Origin: JBBQER01 sp052148155
Lineage (GTDB): Bacteria > Actinomycetota > Acidimicrobiia > IMCC26256 > PALSA-610
Assembly: GCA_052148155.1 (NCBI GenBank)
Contig: JBKQIY010000045.1
Location: 1 to 17,336 of the forward strand
DNA length: 17,336 bases
Direction: 5' to 3'
Positions 1-6,953 of the stretch are shown one piece after another. A program made the position numbers and the translations under genes. The first letter of the stretch is position 1; every line of letters begins with the position of its first letter. The notes beneath the pieces are model-generated. The model made no database searches. It worked only from the letters and a program-made list of their open reading frames with translations, and was not told the origin of the DNA.

Positions 1-274
1 GGTCACACCTGGATGTTAACGACGAAGCCGCCCGCACTGGGCCGGCGGCTTCGAACGCAATGCGAGTGCGACGACAGATCACGCGAACGTTCTGCGCTTC
101 GTCACCCTTGCGGCCTGGGGCTACGTCGAACTCGACGTGCTGGCCCTCTTCGAGGGTCTTGTAGCCCTCACCTTGGATGTTCGAGTAGTGGACGAAGACG
201 TCCTTTTGCCCCTCGAGTGAGATAAAGCCGAAGCCCTTCTCCGCATTGAAAAATTTCACTGTTCCTGTAGCCAA
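1..274 (-). CDS. CspA-family cold shock protein (3' end beyond window)
   Basis: A small single-stranded nucleic-acid-binding protein of the cold-shock (OB-fold) family, acting as a cytoplasmic RNA chaperone. The translation begins MATGTVKFFNAEKGFGFI and contains both RNA-binding signatures: RNP1 (KGFGFI, about residues 13-18) and RNP2 (VFVHYS, about 26-31). The start is TTG at 274, preceded by GAAGG about ten bases upstream; no in-frame ATG or GTG fits the family N terminus. The canonical domain ends near QNVRVI (about residue 66). No in-frame stop follows before the window edge, so about 25 unusual residues (CRRTRIAFEA...) are appended. That extension runs through a perfect 9-bp hairpin that looks like a terminator. 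Either the protein has a C-terminal tail or the stop has been lost. Family assignment is secure; the 3' end is not. Confidence 0.9.
   Translation of the reverse strand, partial: MATGTVKFFNAEKGFGFISLEGQKDVFVHYSNIQGEGYKTLEEGQHVEFDVAPGRKGDEAQNVRVICRRTRIAFEAAGPVRAASSLTSRCD
24..52 (-). terminator. Hairpin at 3' end of the cold shock gene
   Basis: A perfect inverted repeat, GAAGCCGCC (24-32) and GGCGGCTTC (44-52), with an 11-nt loop, lies just after the end of the conserved cold-shock domain. Placement and GC-rich stem suggest an intrinsic terminator for the minus-strand gene. It lacks a clear T-tract and the reading frame remains open through it. Confidence 0.4.
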
Positions 275-331
275 CTCACTGACCTTCTCTGCGCATTGGG
301 TGAGCACTGATCGCGCACCACGTCGATCACC

Positions 332-337
332 AGAATA
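332..337 (-). promoter_or_regulatory. Candidate -10 box for the cold shock gene
   Basis: TATTCT on the minus strand fits the actinobacterial TANNNT -10 pattern and would give a 5' leader of roughly 50 nt before the TTG start. No good -35 hexamer is visible. The leader length is plausible for a cold shock gene. Confidence 0.3.
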
Positions 338-555
338 GGGGCTCCGCAGACCGGCGTCTCATCGCTGCCGCCGAATGCCGTCTACCTGCTCGGATCCCGA
401 TCCCCGGCCGGGTCCTCATGTCCGCCCGAGGCACACCCCTCGGGCGTGGCCGTCACGACGAGCGGGCAGCACGACGAAAAAGGGTTGTGCGGCCCGGCGA
501 GCTCCCTACACGAGGTTGTGGCCGTCCGCCTGGCACGACGCAGCCGGCACCCCAA

Positions 556-611
556 GCTCAGGACCGCAGGCTCAGGACCGCCGGCTCAGGACCGCCGGGT
601 CAGGACCGCAG
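556..611. repeat. Four tandem 14-bp repeats (GCTCAGGACCGCCG-like)
   Basis: Four contiguous 14-bp units start at 556, 570, 584 and 598. The middle two are identical (GCTCAGGACCGCCG); the outer ones differ at one or two positions, mainly CAG for CCG at the unit end. Because 14 is not a multiple of three the array cycles through frames, which argues against coding. It sits between the end of the membrane-protein gene and the cold-shock promoter. Confidence 0.85.
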
Positions 612-641
612 ACTCGACCCGCGCTGAGCGCGACGGACGCA

Positions 642-686
642 CCGACAGGTTCGTCGCGCTCACGACGACCCCGACGAACCTGTCGG
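642..686 (-). terminator. 15-bp perfect hairpin overlapping the end of the membrane-protein gene
   Basis: CCGACAGGTTCGTCG (642-656) and CGACGAACCTGTCGG (672-686) are exact inverted repeats separated by 15 nt. The right arm is inside the coding sequence and encodes part of its Gly/Ser C-terminal tail; the stop codon (660-662) is in the loop. It would end transcription of the minus-strand operon, although no T-tract follows the stem. Confidence 0.55.
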
Positions 687-2003
687 ACAGCCCGTGCGCG
701 TGATCTGGTAGACGACATGGTCCGCGGCGCGTTCGATCGGCCGCACTCGCACGGCCGGCACGTTGGCGTTGCGTGATGGGGAGTTGGCTGCGAGCCGGGC
801 CAGCAGCGCGAGTTCGTTGGTGCGCCGCGACGTGGTGTAGCTGTCGTAGGCGATCACGAAGTCGACGTGACGGGCGCACAGCAACTGCTCGTAGCTGGCC
901 GCGGTGAAGTTGTACATGGCCATGCTCTCCGGGAACATCTCCGAATCGAGGCGTCCGCCGGCGAGCAGCACGTCGTACAAACCGAGCTTGCCGTCACTCG
1001 ATCCGCGCAACACCCGATAGGTCGCGCCCGGTTCGAACTGCGCCGACCGTAAGAAGTTGTCGAGCGATGTCGTGTCCGCATCTTGGCTTCGGGTCAGTGC
1101 CCGCCACTGGAACGTCACGTTCAACGGTTCTTCCAGTCCTATGTTCGTGACGAGCATCGCGGCCACCGCGAGCGGTGCGAGTGCTCGGATGCCGGTGCGG
1201 CGAAGCCACACGAACATGAACGGGAACGCGACCAGGAGCAGCCGCGGCGCGAGCGTGCCGACAAAGTTCACGAGTCGGTCGCGGGTGCTCGAGTCGGCGT
1301 ATCCCGGGGAGGCGAAGACCAGCAACGCGCCGGGGATGGTGATCACCAGCGAGATCGCGTAGTAGCGCAACAAGGCGCGGCGATCGGACACGTACCGCAA
1401 GCAGACCAACACGACGAGGATCCCGATCGGCAACACGATCGGGGCATGTGTGGCCTGCCCGAGGCCTACGAGGAGCGCGGCGCTGAGCCGCCGCCCGCGT
1501 CGCCAGCATGCGATACCGAACAGGAGCAGCGCAGCACCCCACGCGAATGCTTGCTGACCGAACAGCAATGATTCGATGATCGCAGGATTGGCGAGCACCG
1601 CCGCGGTCCACCAGCCGGTTCGTAGCTCGGGAAACGCGACGAAGGTCGCGACGATGCAGCCGACCGCGCCGCCAAGTGTGCATAGCGTGACAGCCCAGTT
1701 TCCGGCCAACGGCCACAACAGCGCCGCGGCCGTCCAGTTGGTAAAGCCGTACGGATACGCGTACGCATCGCCGTGGCCGAGGACCGGCATCCGCCACGGC
1801 AGCCGTCCGTGGTGCCACAGGTCGCGGGCGATCCACCACACGTGTACGTAGTTGTTCATGCTGTCGGACGACAACACGACGCGATGGTCGAGGTAGAGCG
1901 CGGCGACCGCGATCCAGGCTGCGGCGAGCACCACCGCGACGAACTTGCCGCCCGGTATCTCGGAAGACCCCTCGACGTTGTCGGACGCTTCGGTTGCGTC
2001 CAC
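660..2003 (-). CDS. Polytopic membrane protein, GT-C glycosyltransferase-like
   Basis: A 447-residue multi-pass membrane protein. About nine hydrophobic segments fall between residues 20 and 290, followed by a soluble C-terminal domain of about 150 residues. After the first helix comes DSMNNYVHVWW (about 47-57), then a Gly/Tyr/Pro-rich loop (GHGDAYAYPYG). An acidic residue in the first extracytoplasmic loop is typical of GT-C enzymes, which take sugars from polyprenyl-phosphate carriers and work on the outer membrane face. The start is GTG at 2003, 8 nt after the stop of the upstream GT2-deacetylase gene, so the two are almost certainly co-transcribed. Inference: it is the final transferase of the cassette, analogous to ArnT. 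Sequence similarity alone is too weak to prove this; an uncharacterised integral membrane protein remains possible. Confidence 0.7.
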   Translation of the reverse strand: MDATEASDNVEGSSEIPGGKFVAVVLAAAWIAVAALYLDHRVVLSSDSMNNYVHVWWIARDLWHHGRLPWRMPVLGHGDAYAYPYGFTNWTAAALLWPLAGNWAVTLCTLGGAVGCIVATFVAFPELRTGWWTAAVLANPAIIESLLFGQQAFAWGAALLLFGIACWRRGRRLSAALLVGLGQATHAPIVLPIGILVVLVCLRYVSDRRALLRYYAISLVITIPGALLVFASPGYADSSTRDRLVNFVGTLAPRLLLVAFPFMFVWLRRTGIRALAPLAVAAMLVTNIGLEEPLNVTFQWRALTRSQDADTTSLDNFLRSAQFEPGATYRVLRGSSDGKLGLYDVLLAGGRLDSEMFPESMAMYNFTAASYEQLLCARHVDFVIAYDSYTTSRRTNELALLARLAANSPSRNANVPAVRVRPIERAADHVVYQITRTGCPTGSSGSS

Positions 2004-2011
2004 GACGCCAG

Positions 2012-3991
2012 TCAGGACGTATGTCCGCTACACGACGTGTAGGCGGGTCCGCCGACGAGCTGGTCGAGTCGTACGGGCCTCAGGTGCATCATGCGCAGCC
2101 CGTCGAGAATGCGGGGGAGCGCCTCCACGAGGACCGCTTTGCCCGGAGCGGAGGCGCCGCCGATGCCGTCGTCGCGCAGGTCGATGATCGACCCGCTCCG
2201 CACGTTGCGCAGCACCCGTTGGACGATGTCGTTGGCGGTCTGGTCAGGCTTGTCGTTCGCCGACACATCCCACATCGCGATGCGCATCCCGTGCTTGTGG
2301 ACCACGCGGGCCATGAACGGCGTGCGCTCCCCGTTGGGGGGACGGAACCATGCTGGGCACGCGCCGATTTCCTTTTGGAACACGAGTTGCGCGCGCTCGA
2401 GTTCGGGGTAGGCCGGATCGAGCCAACGCCATCCGTCGTGATGGAACGAGTGGTTGGCGACGAGATGTCCGTGCTCGTAGAGCGACCGCACAATGCCAGG
2501 CTCGCGTTCGAGGGCTTCACCGACGACGAAGAACGTCGCGTGCACATGAGCCGCGTCGAGGATGTTCATGATCTGCGTTGTCGCGATACCGTTCGGCTCG
2601 TCGTCGAAGGTGATCGCCACTTCGCCGCTGTTGCGGGGGCCGTGTATCACACCCCCGCCGAACCATTGGGCCTGCACGGTGCTGGCGCCGAAGTATGCGG
2701 TCATCCCGAAGGTCACGACGGTGAGGGTGAGACCGAGCGCCAACGCACGCATCCGTCGGACCGGTCGCGGTGCGCGTGCCGCGACCGCGGCGATGGCCGC
2801 GCCGAACACTCCGAGGACTGCGACGAACAGCAACGCGTTACGTTCGTGGAAGACGGTCAGGACGACCAGGACCGTGGTGGCTTCGCCGAGCACGAACGGG
2901 TGAAGACGGCGAAAGGCCGGCGCGGAAAGTGACGCGCCGGCGGTGAACACCGCGATGAGCGCAGCTGCGCTCCCGATGTCGGGTCGTTGGGGGACGAGCC
3001 ACGCCGCGATCCCGGCGAGCACCGGCCCGAGCAGCGCCAACGCCGGAGGTTGCGCAACTCGCCGGACGATCACCGCGGCGACGAGCGCCACGAGCATCGT
3101 GACGATGAGCTCACCCACGCCGCTGGTGGGCCGATCGAGCGCGATGGCGAGCAGCACCGCGACGACCGAACACGCCGCGATGTGGCCGGCGACCTCCCGA
3201 CCGAACGAGCTGTCTTCGGGGCGGGGCTCTCGCAGCCAGACCCGGGCGGCCGCGACGGGAATCACCGCGAGATCGATCACGGCGTCGCGCAACCTCGTGC
3301 GGGAACGCGAGACCGGGACGGGCACAACGTGGTCGTTGCGGACGCGGTAGCCGAGCCGCGACATGACCACCGCGACCTCGACCGTTTCGCTGTACTTGTA
3401 GCCGGCGTAGAAGTCGAGAGCATGCGCGAGCGAGCCGAGCCGGAAGATGCGGTAGCCCGACTCGACGTCATGCAACCGGTTCCCTGCCCACAGGCTCGCC
3501 CATCCGCTCAGCAGCGAGTTGCCGAGCTTCTTGTACGGACCGTGGTAGGAGAGATCCCGCCGGGCCAGCATCGCGTCGAGACCCTCGTCGATCGTGATCT
3601 CCACCAGCTCGTTCAGCACCGCGAGGTCGTGCTGTCCGTCGGCGTCGACGGTGAACACGAGATCGTTCGGGGACAGTTCCCCGCGGTCCAGGCGGTCCCG
3701 CAACATCGTGAGCGCCAGGATGTACGCCTCTGACATGCCCTGGTTGACGTCGTGCCACAGGAGATGGCAGCGGTCATGGCCGGGCAACCACCGTTCGATC
3801 TCGCTGCGGGTTCCGTCGGTGGAACCATCGTCGACGACGACGAGCTCGTCGACGAGCGGGTACAGCTCTTCGAGCACCTGAGCGACCATCGGCTCTTCGT
3901 TGTACGCGGGGACGACCGCGATGCGGCGCGGCGGTCGGCCGCCGTATCCGGCGATCGCGCCCCATGGCTGTACCGTCGGCGACGCGGTCAT
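2012..3991 (-). CDS. GT2 glycosyltransferase - membrane helices - NodB polysaccharide deacetylase fusion
   Basis: A 659-residue three-part protein. Residues 22-230 are a family 2 glycosyltransferase of the dolichol/polyprenyl-phosphate sugar synthase type, with VPAYNEE (27-33), VVDDGSTDG (D54, D55), the VDADG metal motif (D116, D118) and DVESGYR (175-181). Residues 240-440 contain about seven hydrophobic helices. Residues 455-635 form a NodB/CE4 domain: TFDDEP (D463, D464), HSFHH (H514, H517), RPPNG (550-554) and MWDVSAND (around D575). The fifth motif, normally L-x-H, reads IIDLRDD, with Arg606 where the histidine is expected. The ATG at 3991 overlaps the upstream epimerase stop as ATGA, so translation is probably coupled; a longer frame back to 4054 is less likely. 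Inferred role: attach an acylated amino sugar to polyprenyl phosphate and then deacylate it, like ArnC plus ArnD. Domain calls are secure; the substrate is unknown. Confidence 0.88.
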   Translation of the reverse strand: MTASPTVQPWGAIAGYGGRPPRRIAVVPAYNEEPMVAQVLEELYPLVDELVVVDDGSTDGTRSEIERWLPGHDRCHLLWHDVNQGMSEAYILALTMLRDRLDRGELSPNDLVFTVDADGQHDLAVLNELVEITIDEGLDAMLARRDLSYHGPYKKLGNSLLSGWASLWAGNRLHDVESGYRIFRLGSLAHALDFYAGYKYSETVEVAVVMSRLGYRVRNDHVVPVPVSRSRTRLRDAVIDLAVIPVAAARVWLREPRPEDSSFGREVAGHIAACSVVAVLLAIALDRPTSGVGELIVTMLVALVAAVIVRRVAQPPALALLGPVLAGIAAWLVPQRPDIGSAAALIAVFTAGASLSAPAFRRLHPFVLGEATTVLVVLTVFHERNALLFVAVLGVFGAAIAAVAARAPRPVRRMRALALGLTLTVVTFGMTAYFGASTVQAQWFGGGVIHGPRNSGEVAITFDDEPNGIATTQIMNILDAAHVHATFFVVGEALEREPGIVRSLYEHGHLVANHSFHHDGWRWLDPAYPELERAQLVFQKEIGACPAWFRPPNGERTPFMARVVHKHGMRIAMWDVSANDKPDQTANDIVQRVLRNVRSGSIIDLRDDGIGGASAPGKAVLVEALPRILDGLRMMHLRPVRLDQLVGGPAYTSCSGHTS

Positions 3992-4908
3992 CGTTGGCGG
4001 TACCACTCGAGTGTGCGCGACAGACCGGCCGCGAAGTCGTAACGCGGCGACCATCCGAGCTCGGTGTGGGCCCGCTCGCTGCTGACCCGTTTGGCGCGGT
4101 AGTCGCCCGGCCGGGACGGCCCGAACGTGACCTCGATGTCGCCGACCAGCGCACCGACCGTCTCGGCGAGCTGGCGAATGGAGATCGGCTCGTTGGCTTC
4201 GAGGTTGTAGGTGCGATTCTGTGCGATCGGTGCGAGCGCCAGCACATGCGCGGCGGCGAGGTCCTCGACGTACACGAAGGACCGTTCCTGCGCTCCGTCA
4301 CCGTCGATGCGTAGCGCCTCGCCGCGCAGTGCCCGTTCGAGGAACGCGGCGACGACGAGGTCGCTTCGCATGCGCGGACCGAACGGGATGCCGTAGCGCA
4401 ACACGGTGTACGGACGGCCGAACAGCGTCGCGTAGTCGGCGCAGAACATCTCGGCCGCAAGTTTGGCCGATGCGTAGATGTGCCGATCGAGCGTGAGATC
4501 AAACGGCGTGTCTTCGTCGACGACATCGCCTCGCGTCGCCGCATAGACCCACACCGTGCTGGCCAAGATGACGCGGCCGGCGTCGGCGCGGCGTGCGGCT
4601 TCGAGCACGTGGGCGGCGCCGAGCGCGGTGACGGCAACACTTTCGGCCGGCTCGGCGATCACCTGGTTGACGTCGGCCATCGCGGCCAGATGGAACACCG
4701 GGCCGCACCCCTTGAGTGCATCGGTGATCGTGTCCTGGTCGAGCAGGTCGATCTCGGCCCACTCGGCTTTGGTCTGCAGCGGTGGACGCTGATCGAGGAT
4801 CCGCACGGTGTAACCCGCGCCGACCAACGCGTCGACGACGTGAGAACCGATGAACCCCGAGCCGCCGGTGACGGCCACGATCTCGGATGCGGGCGTTTCG
4901 TTGCTCAA
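3988..4908 (-). CDS. NAD-dependent sugar epimerase/dehydratase (extended SDR)
   Basis: A cytoplasmic nucleotide-sugar enzyme of the extended short-chain dehydrogenase family, 306 residues from the preferred start. The N terminus carries the Rossmann motif TGGSGFIG (glycines 15, 18, 21). HLAAMADV follows, then a Ser/Thr pair in ILASTVWVY, and the catalytic Y145-x-x-x-K149 (HIYASAK). The family includes UDP-glucose 4-epimerase, GalE-like enzymes and the ArnA dehydrogenase domain; the exact reaction cannot be read from the sequence. The preferred start is TTG at 4908, 13 nt after the upstream aminotransferase stop. A GTG at 4974 would add 22 Arg-rich residues inside the upstream gene and has no better ribosome-binding site. 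The stop overlaps the next gene's ATG (ATGA). Inference: it makes or interconverts the nucleotide sugar used by the neighbouring aminotransferase and GT2 domain. Confidence 0.88.
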   Translation of the reverse strand: MSNETPASEIVAVTGGSGFIGSHVVDALVGAGYTVRILDQRPPLQTKAEWAEIDLLDQDTITDALKGCGPVFHLAAMADVNQVIAEPAESVAVTALGAAHVLEAARRADAGRVILASTVWVYAATRGDVVDEDTPFDLTLDRHIYASAKLAAEMFCADYATLFGRPYTVLRYGIPFGPRMRSDLVVAAFLERALRGEALRIDGDGAQERSFVYVEDLAAAHVLALAPIAQNRTYNLEANEPISIRQLAETVGALVGDIEVTFGPSRPGDYRAKRVSSERAHTELGWSPRYDFAAGLSRTLEWYRQR

Positions 4909-4921
4909 GGCGTCTCGTCGG

Positions 4922-6112
4922 TCATCGAGGTTTCGTGATTCCGGTCGGTTGGCGCGGACCGCTCTCGTCGACACGACTGGAGCTGACGTCGGCGAGCCCG
5001 CCCCGCTCGAGCGTCGCCGCGACCGACTCCACGACGTAGTCGACGTCGGCTTCCGACAGTGCCGGATACAACGGAAGGCACACGTGATGCGCGCAGAGCC
5101 ACTCGGCGCCCGGCAACGCGCGGTCGTCGAGCTCAGAGAAGATCGGCTGGTGGTGCAGCGGCGTGTCGTACACCTCGCCGGACAGTCCGATATCGAACTC
5201 TGAGCGAAGATGCTGTTTGAACAGTGTGCGGTCGATGTCTTCGGGCAGGAACGCGACGTACTTGTAATAGTTGCTGCTCGCCGCGTCCGGGATGACGAGC
5301 GGGTCGAGACCGATGGCGGCGAGCTCGGCGTCGTAACGCGCGGCGAGGACCTGGCGGCGCTCGATGAACTCGTCGAGGCGGTGCAGTTGCGACAGGACGA
5401 TCGCGGCGTGCGGCTCGCTCATACGCCAGTTCGCGCCCATGCGCGTATGAAAGTTCGCGTGGAACGAGCCTTTGCCCTGATCGCGGTAGACGCGTGCCTC
5501 TTCGGCGATGTCGTCGTCGTCGGTGACGATCATCCCGCCCTCGCCGCCGGCGATGACCTTGGTCGGATAGAATGAGAAGCTCGCAGCCCGGCCGAACGTG
5601 CCCGCCGAGCGGCCGTCGTGCGCGCTGCCGTGCGCGTGGGCGGCGTCCTCGACGAGTTCCACGCCGGCCGCCGCGCATAGCCGTGCGATGTCGTCGATCG
5701 CCGGGGTAATCAGCCCGCCGATATGCACGATCACGACCGCCGCGGTCTCGGGGCCGATGCACGCCTCGAGGTCGGCGGGATCGATCGCCATCGTCTGGGG
5801 ATCGCAGTCGACGAACCGCAGGCGCGCACCGGCGTGCACGGCTGCCGCCGCGGTCGCGAAGAACGTGTTGGCCGGCACCACAACCTCGTGTCCGCCGACC
5901 CCGAGCGCGCGCAGGATGATCTCGAGCGCCGCGGTTCCGGAACTCACCGCGACCGCATGGCGAGTGCGGTGACGGGACGCGAACGCGGCTTCGAGCTCGG
6001 CGCCGATCGGGCCGAGCGTCAACTGCCCGGAGGCGAGTGCGTCGTCGATACGTTCGAGGATCGCGATCCGGTCTTCGGGCGGGAACAGGATTCGAGCCGG
6101 GGGGACACGCAT
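4922..6112 (-). CDS. DegT/DnrJ/EryC1/StrS-family PLP sugar aminotransferase
   Basis: A 396-residue pyridoxal-phosphate aminotransferase of the family that converts nucleotide keto-sugars to amino sugars (ArnB and related enzymes). Visible features are SSGTAALE (58-64, phosphate binding), ANTFFAT (81-87), EDAAHAHG with D156 expected to contact the PLP ring nitrogen, and FSFYPTKVIAGGEGG with K185 as the Schiff-base lysine. Length is normal for the family. The ATG at 6112 was chosen because the family begins near MRVPPARILFPPED; a longer frame to 6256 would overlap the upstream gene with low-complexity residues. A TAGATT box lies 8 nt before the ATG, consistent with a leaderless transcript. It is followed after 13 nt by the epimerase. 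Inference: it provides the amino group of the sugar handled by this cassette. Confidence 0.93.
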   Translation of the reverse strand: MRVPPARILFPPEDRIAILERIDDALASGQLTLGPIGAELEAAFASRHRTRHAVAVSSGTAALEIILRALGVGGHEVVVPANTFFATAAAAVHAGARLRFVDCDPQTMAIDPADLEACIGPETAAVVIVHIGGLITPAIDDIARLCAAAGVELVEDAAHAHGSAHDGRSAGTFGRAASFSFYPTKVIAGGEGGMIVTDDDDIAEEARVYRDQGKGSFHANFHTRMGANWRMSEPHAAIVLSQLHRLDEFIERRQVLAARYDAELAAIGLDPLVIPDAASSNYYKYVAFLPEDIDRTLFKQHLRSEFDIGLSGEVYDTPLHHQPIFSELDDRALPGAEWLCAHHVCLPLYPALSEADVDYVVESVAATLERGGLADVSSSRVDESGPRQPTGITKPR

Positions 6113-6120
6113 GGGCAGAG

Positions 6121-6126
6121 AATCTA
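6121..6126 (-). promoter_or_regulatory. Candidate leaderless -10 box (TAGATT) for the aminotransferase
   Basis: TAGATT on the minus strand fits TANNNT and ends 8 nt before the ATG at 6112, so transcription would begin at or next to the start codon. No Shine-Dalgarno sequence is present (the gap reads CTCTGCCC). It may be an internal promoter between the acetyltransferase and the sugar genes. Confidence 0.4.
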
Positions 6127-6173
6127 GTGGCGGACTGTCGTCAAAGTCGCCATGAAGGCCGTCCAGCGCCCGG

Positions 6174-6881
6174 TCATCCGGGGGCCTGGACGCCCGTGAC
6201 CGACACGAAGGTCCGGGTCTCGAATCCCAGCGCGGCGTACACCCGGTGGGCGGCATCGTTGTCGACCCTGAGGTGCAGAAACGGCGTTTCGTCCCGGGCC
6301 CGAATGCCGGACACGACGGCCGCCACGAGCCTCGAAGCCAGCCCCTGGCCCCGGTAGTCAGGATCGGTGCACACCGCGCTGATCTCCGTGAAACCGGGCG
6401 GATGCAGGCGCTCGCCTGCCATCGCGATCAACTGGCCGCCGTCCCGAACGCCGAGATAGGTGCCGAGCTCGATCGTGCGGGTCACGAACGGTCCCGGTCG
6501 CGTGCGTTTCACCAAGGCCAGCATCTGGGCAACGTCGGCGGCGCCGAGCGAAACGAGCGGCGCGCCCCGGTCGTCGGGGCTTTGGTCGTCGAGATGGGGG
6601 ACGGACGCGGTCGCGTCGCGTAGCCACATCTGGCGACAGGGTGCGGTGAACTGCTCGGTCCACGCGTCGGGCACGGTCAGGGCGCGGCGAGCGAGCACCG
6701 TCGTGCCGCCCGCGCCGATCAGTGCTGCGAGCCCGTCCCACGCTGGCGGTGTCGTGTCGTCGTCGAGCGCGGCGAACACGGTGACGTCGGGAACGTATCT
6801 GGCCGCCGATCCGGCACGCTCGGCTAGCGTTGCGTGTGTCCCGGCGAGTGCATGCCAGACGGGATTGTCGAGCACATGCAT
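6174..6881 (-). CDS. GNAT-family N-acetyltransferase (FR47-like)
   Basis: A 235-residue protein with an N-terminal region beginning MHVLDNPVWHALAG and a C-terminal GNAT fold. The acetyl-CoA-binding motif A reads DPDYRGQGLASRL (R177, G178, G180), and the last helix/strand has the usual N-x-A-A...Y-x-x-LGF pattern (208-220). The ATG at 6881 was chosen because GGAAGGAT lies 8 nt upstream and homologous proteins commonly begin with a D-NPVW...AL segment; an ATG at 6914 lacks this support. Its stop is 61 nt upstream of the aminotransferase start, on the same strand. Family members acetylate amines, but the substrate here is unknown. Inference from position: it may N-acylate the amino sugar made by its neighbours, though it could be unrelated. 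Confidence 0.85.
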   Translation of the reverse strand: MHVLDNPVWHALAGTHATLAERAGSAARYVPDVTVFAALDDDTTPPAWDGLAALIGAGGTTVLARRALTVPDAWTEQFTAPCRQMWLRDATASVPHLDDQSPDDRGAPLVSLGAADVAQMLALVKRTRPGPFVTRTIELGTYLGVRDGGQLIAMAGERLHPPGFTEISAVCTDPDYRGQGLASRLVAAVVSGIRARDETPFLHLRVDNDAAHRVYAALGFETRTFVSVTGVQAPG

Positions 6882-6953
6882 GCACGAGATCCTTCCACGG
6901 GTGGGCGTCGACATCGACTGGATTTGTCGCCTGCAGATATCGAGGAGCTCGCG
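6882..6953. promoter_or_regulatory. 72-bp divergent intergenic region with two strong ribosome-binding sites
   Basis: The acetyltransferase (minus) and PhyH (plus) genes diverge from this short gap. GGAAGGAT (minus strand, about 6888-6895) serves the ATG at 6881, and GAGGAG (6942-6947, plus) lies 6 nt before the ATG at 6954. Both promoters must overlap here or lie inside the opposing gene, so shared regulation is plausible. I see no clear operator palindrome. Confidence 0.5.

Larger units (their letters stand above)
275..659. other. Intergenic region upstream of the cold shock gene
   Basis: No convincing gene lies here. The plus-strand reading frames are rich in Arg, Pro and Gly and look like high-GC artefacts. 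The stretch holds the likely cold-shock leader and promoter at its left end, a 14-bp tandem repeat block at 556-611 and the left arm of a hairpin that ends the membrane-protein gene. Confidence 0.6.

Noticed and set aside
556..611. 14-bp repeats considered as a CRISPR or a coding repeat
   Set aside because: Units are contiguous without spacers, and the length is not a multiple of three, so no constant peptide repeat results.
2987..3733. 248-codon plus-strand open frame opposite the GT2 domain
   Set aside because: Arg/Asp/His-rich shadow antisense to clear GT2 motifs.
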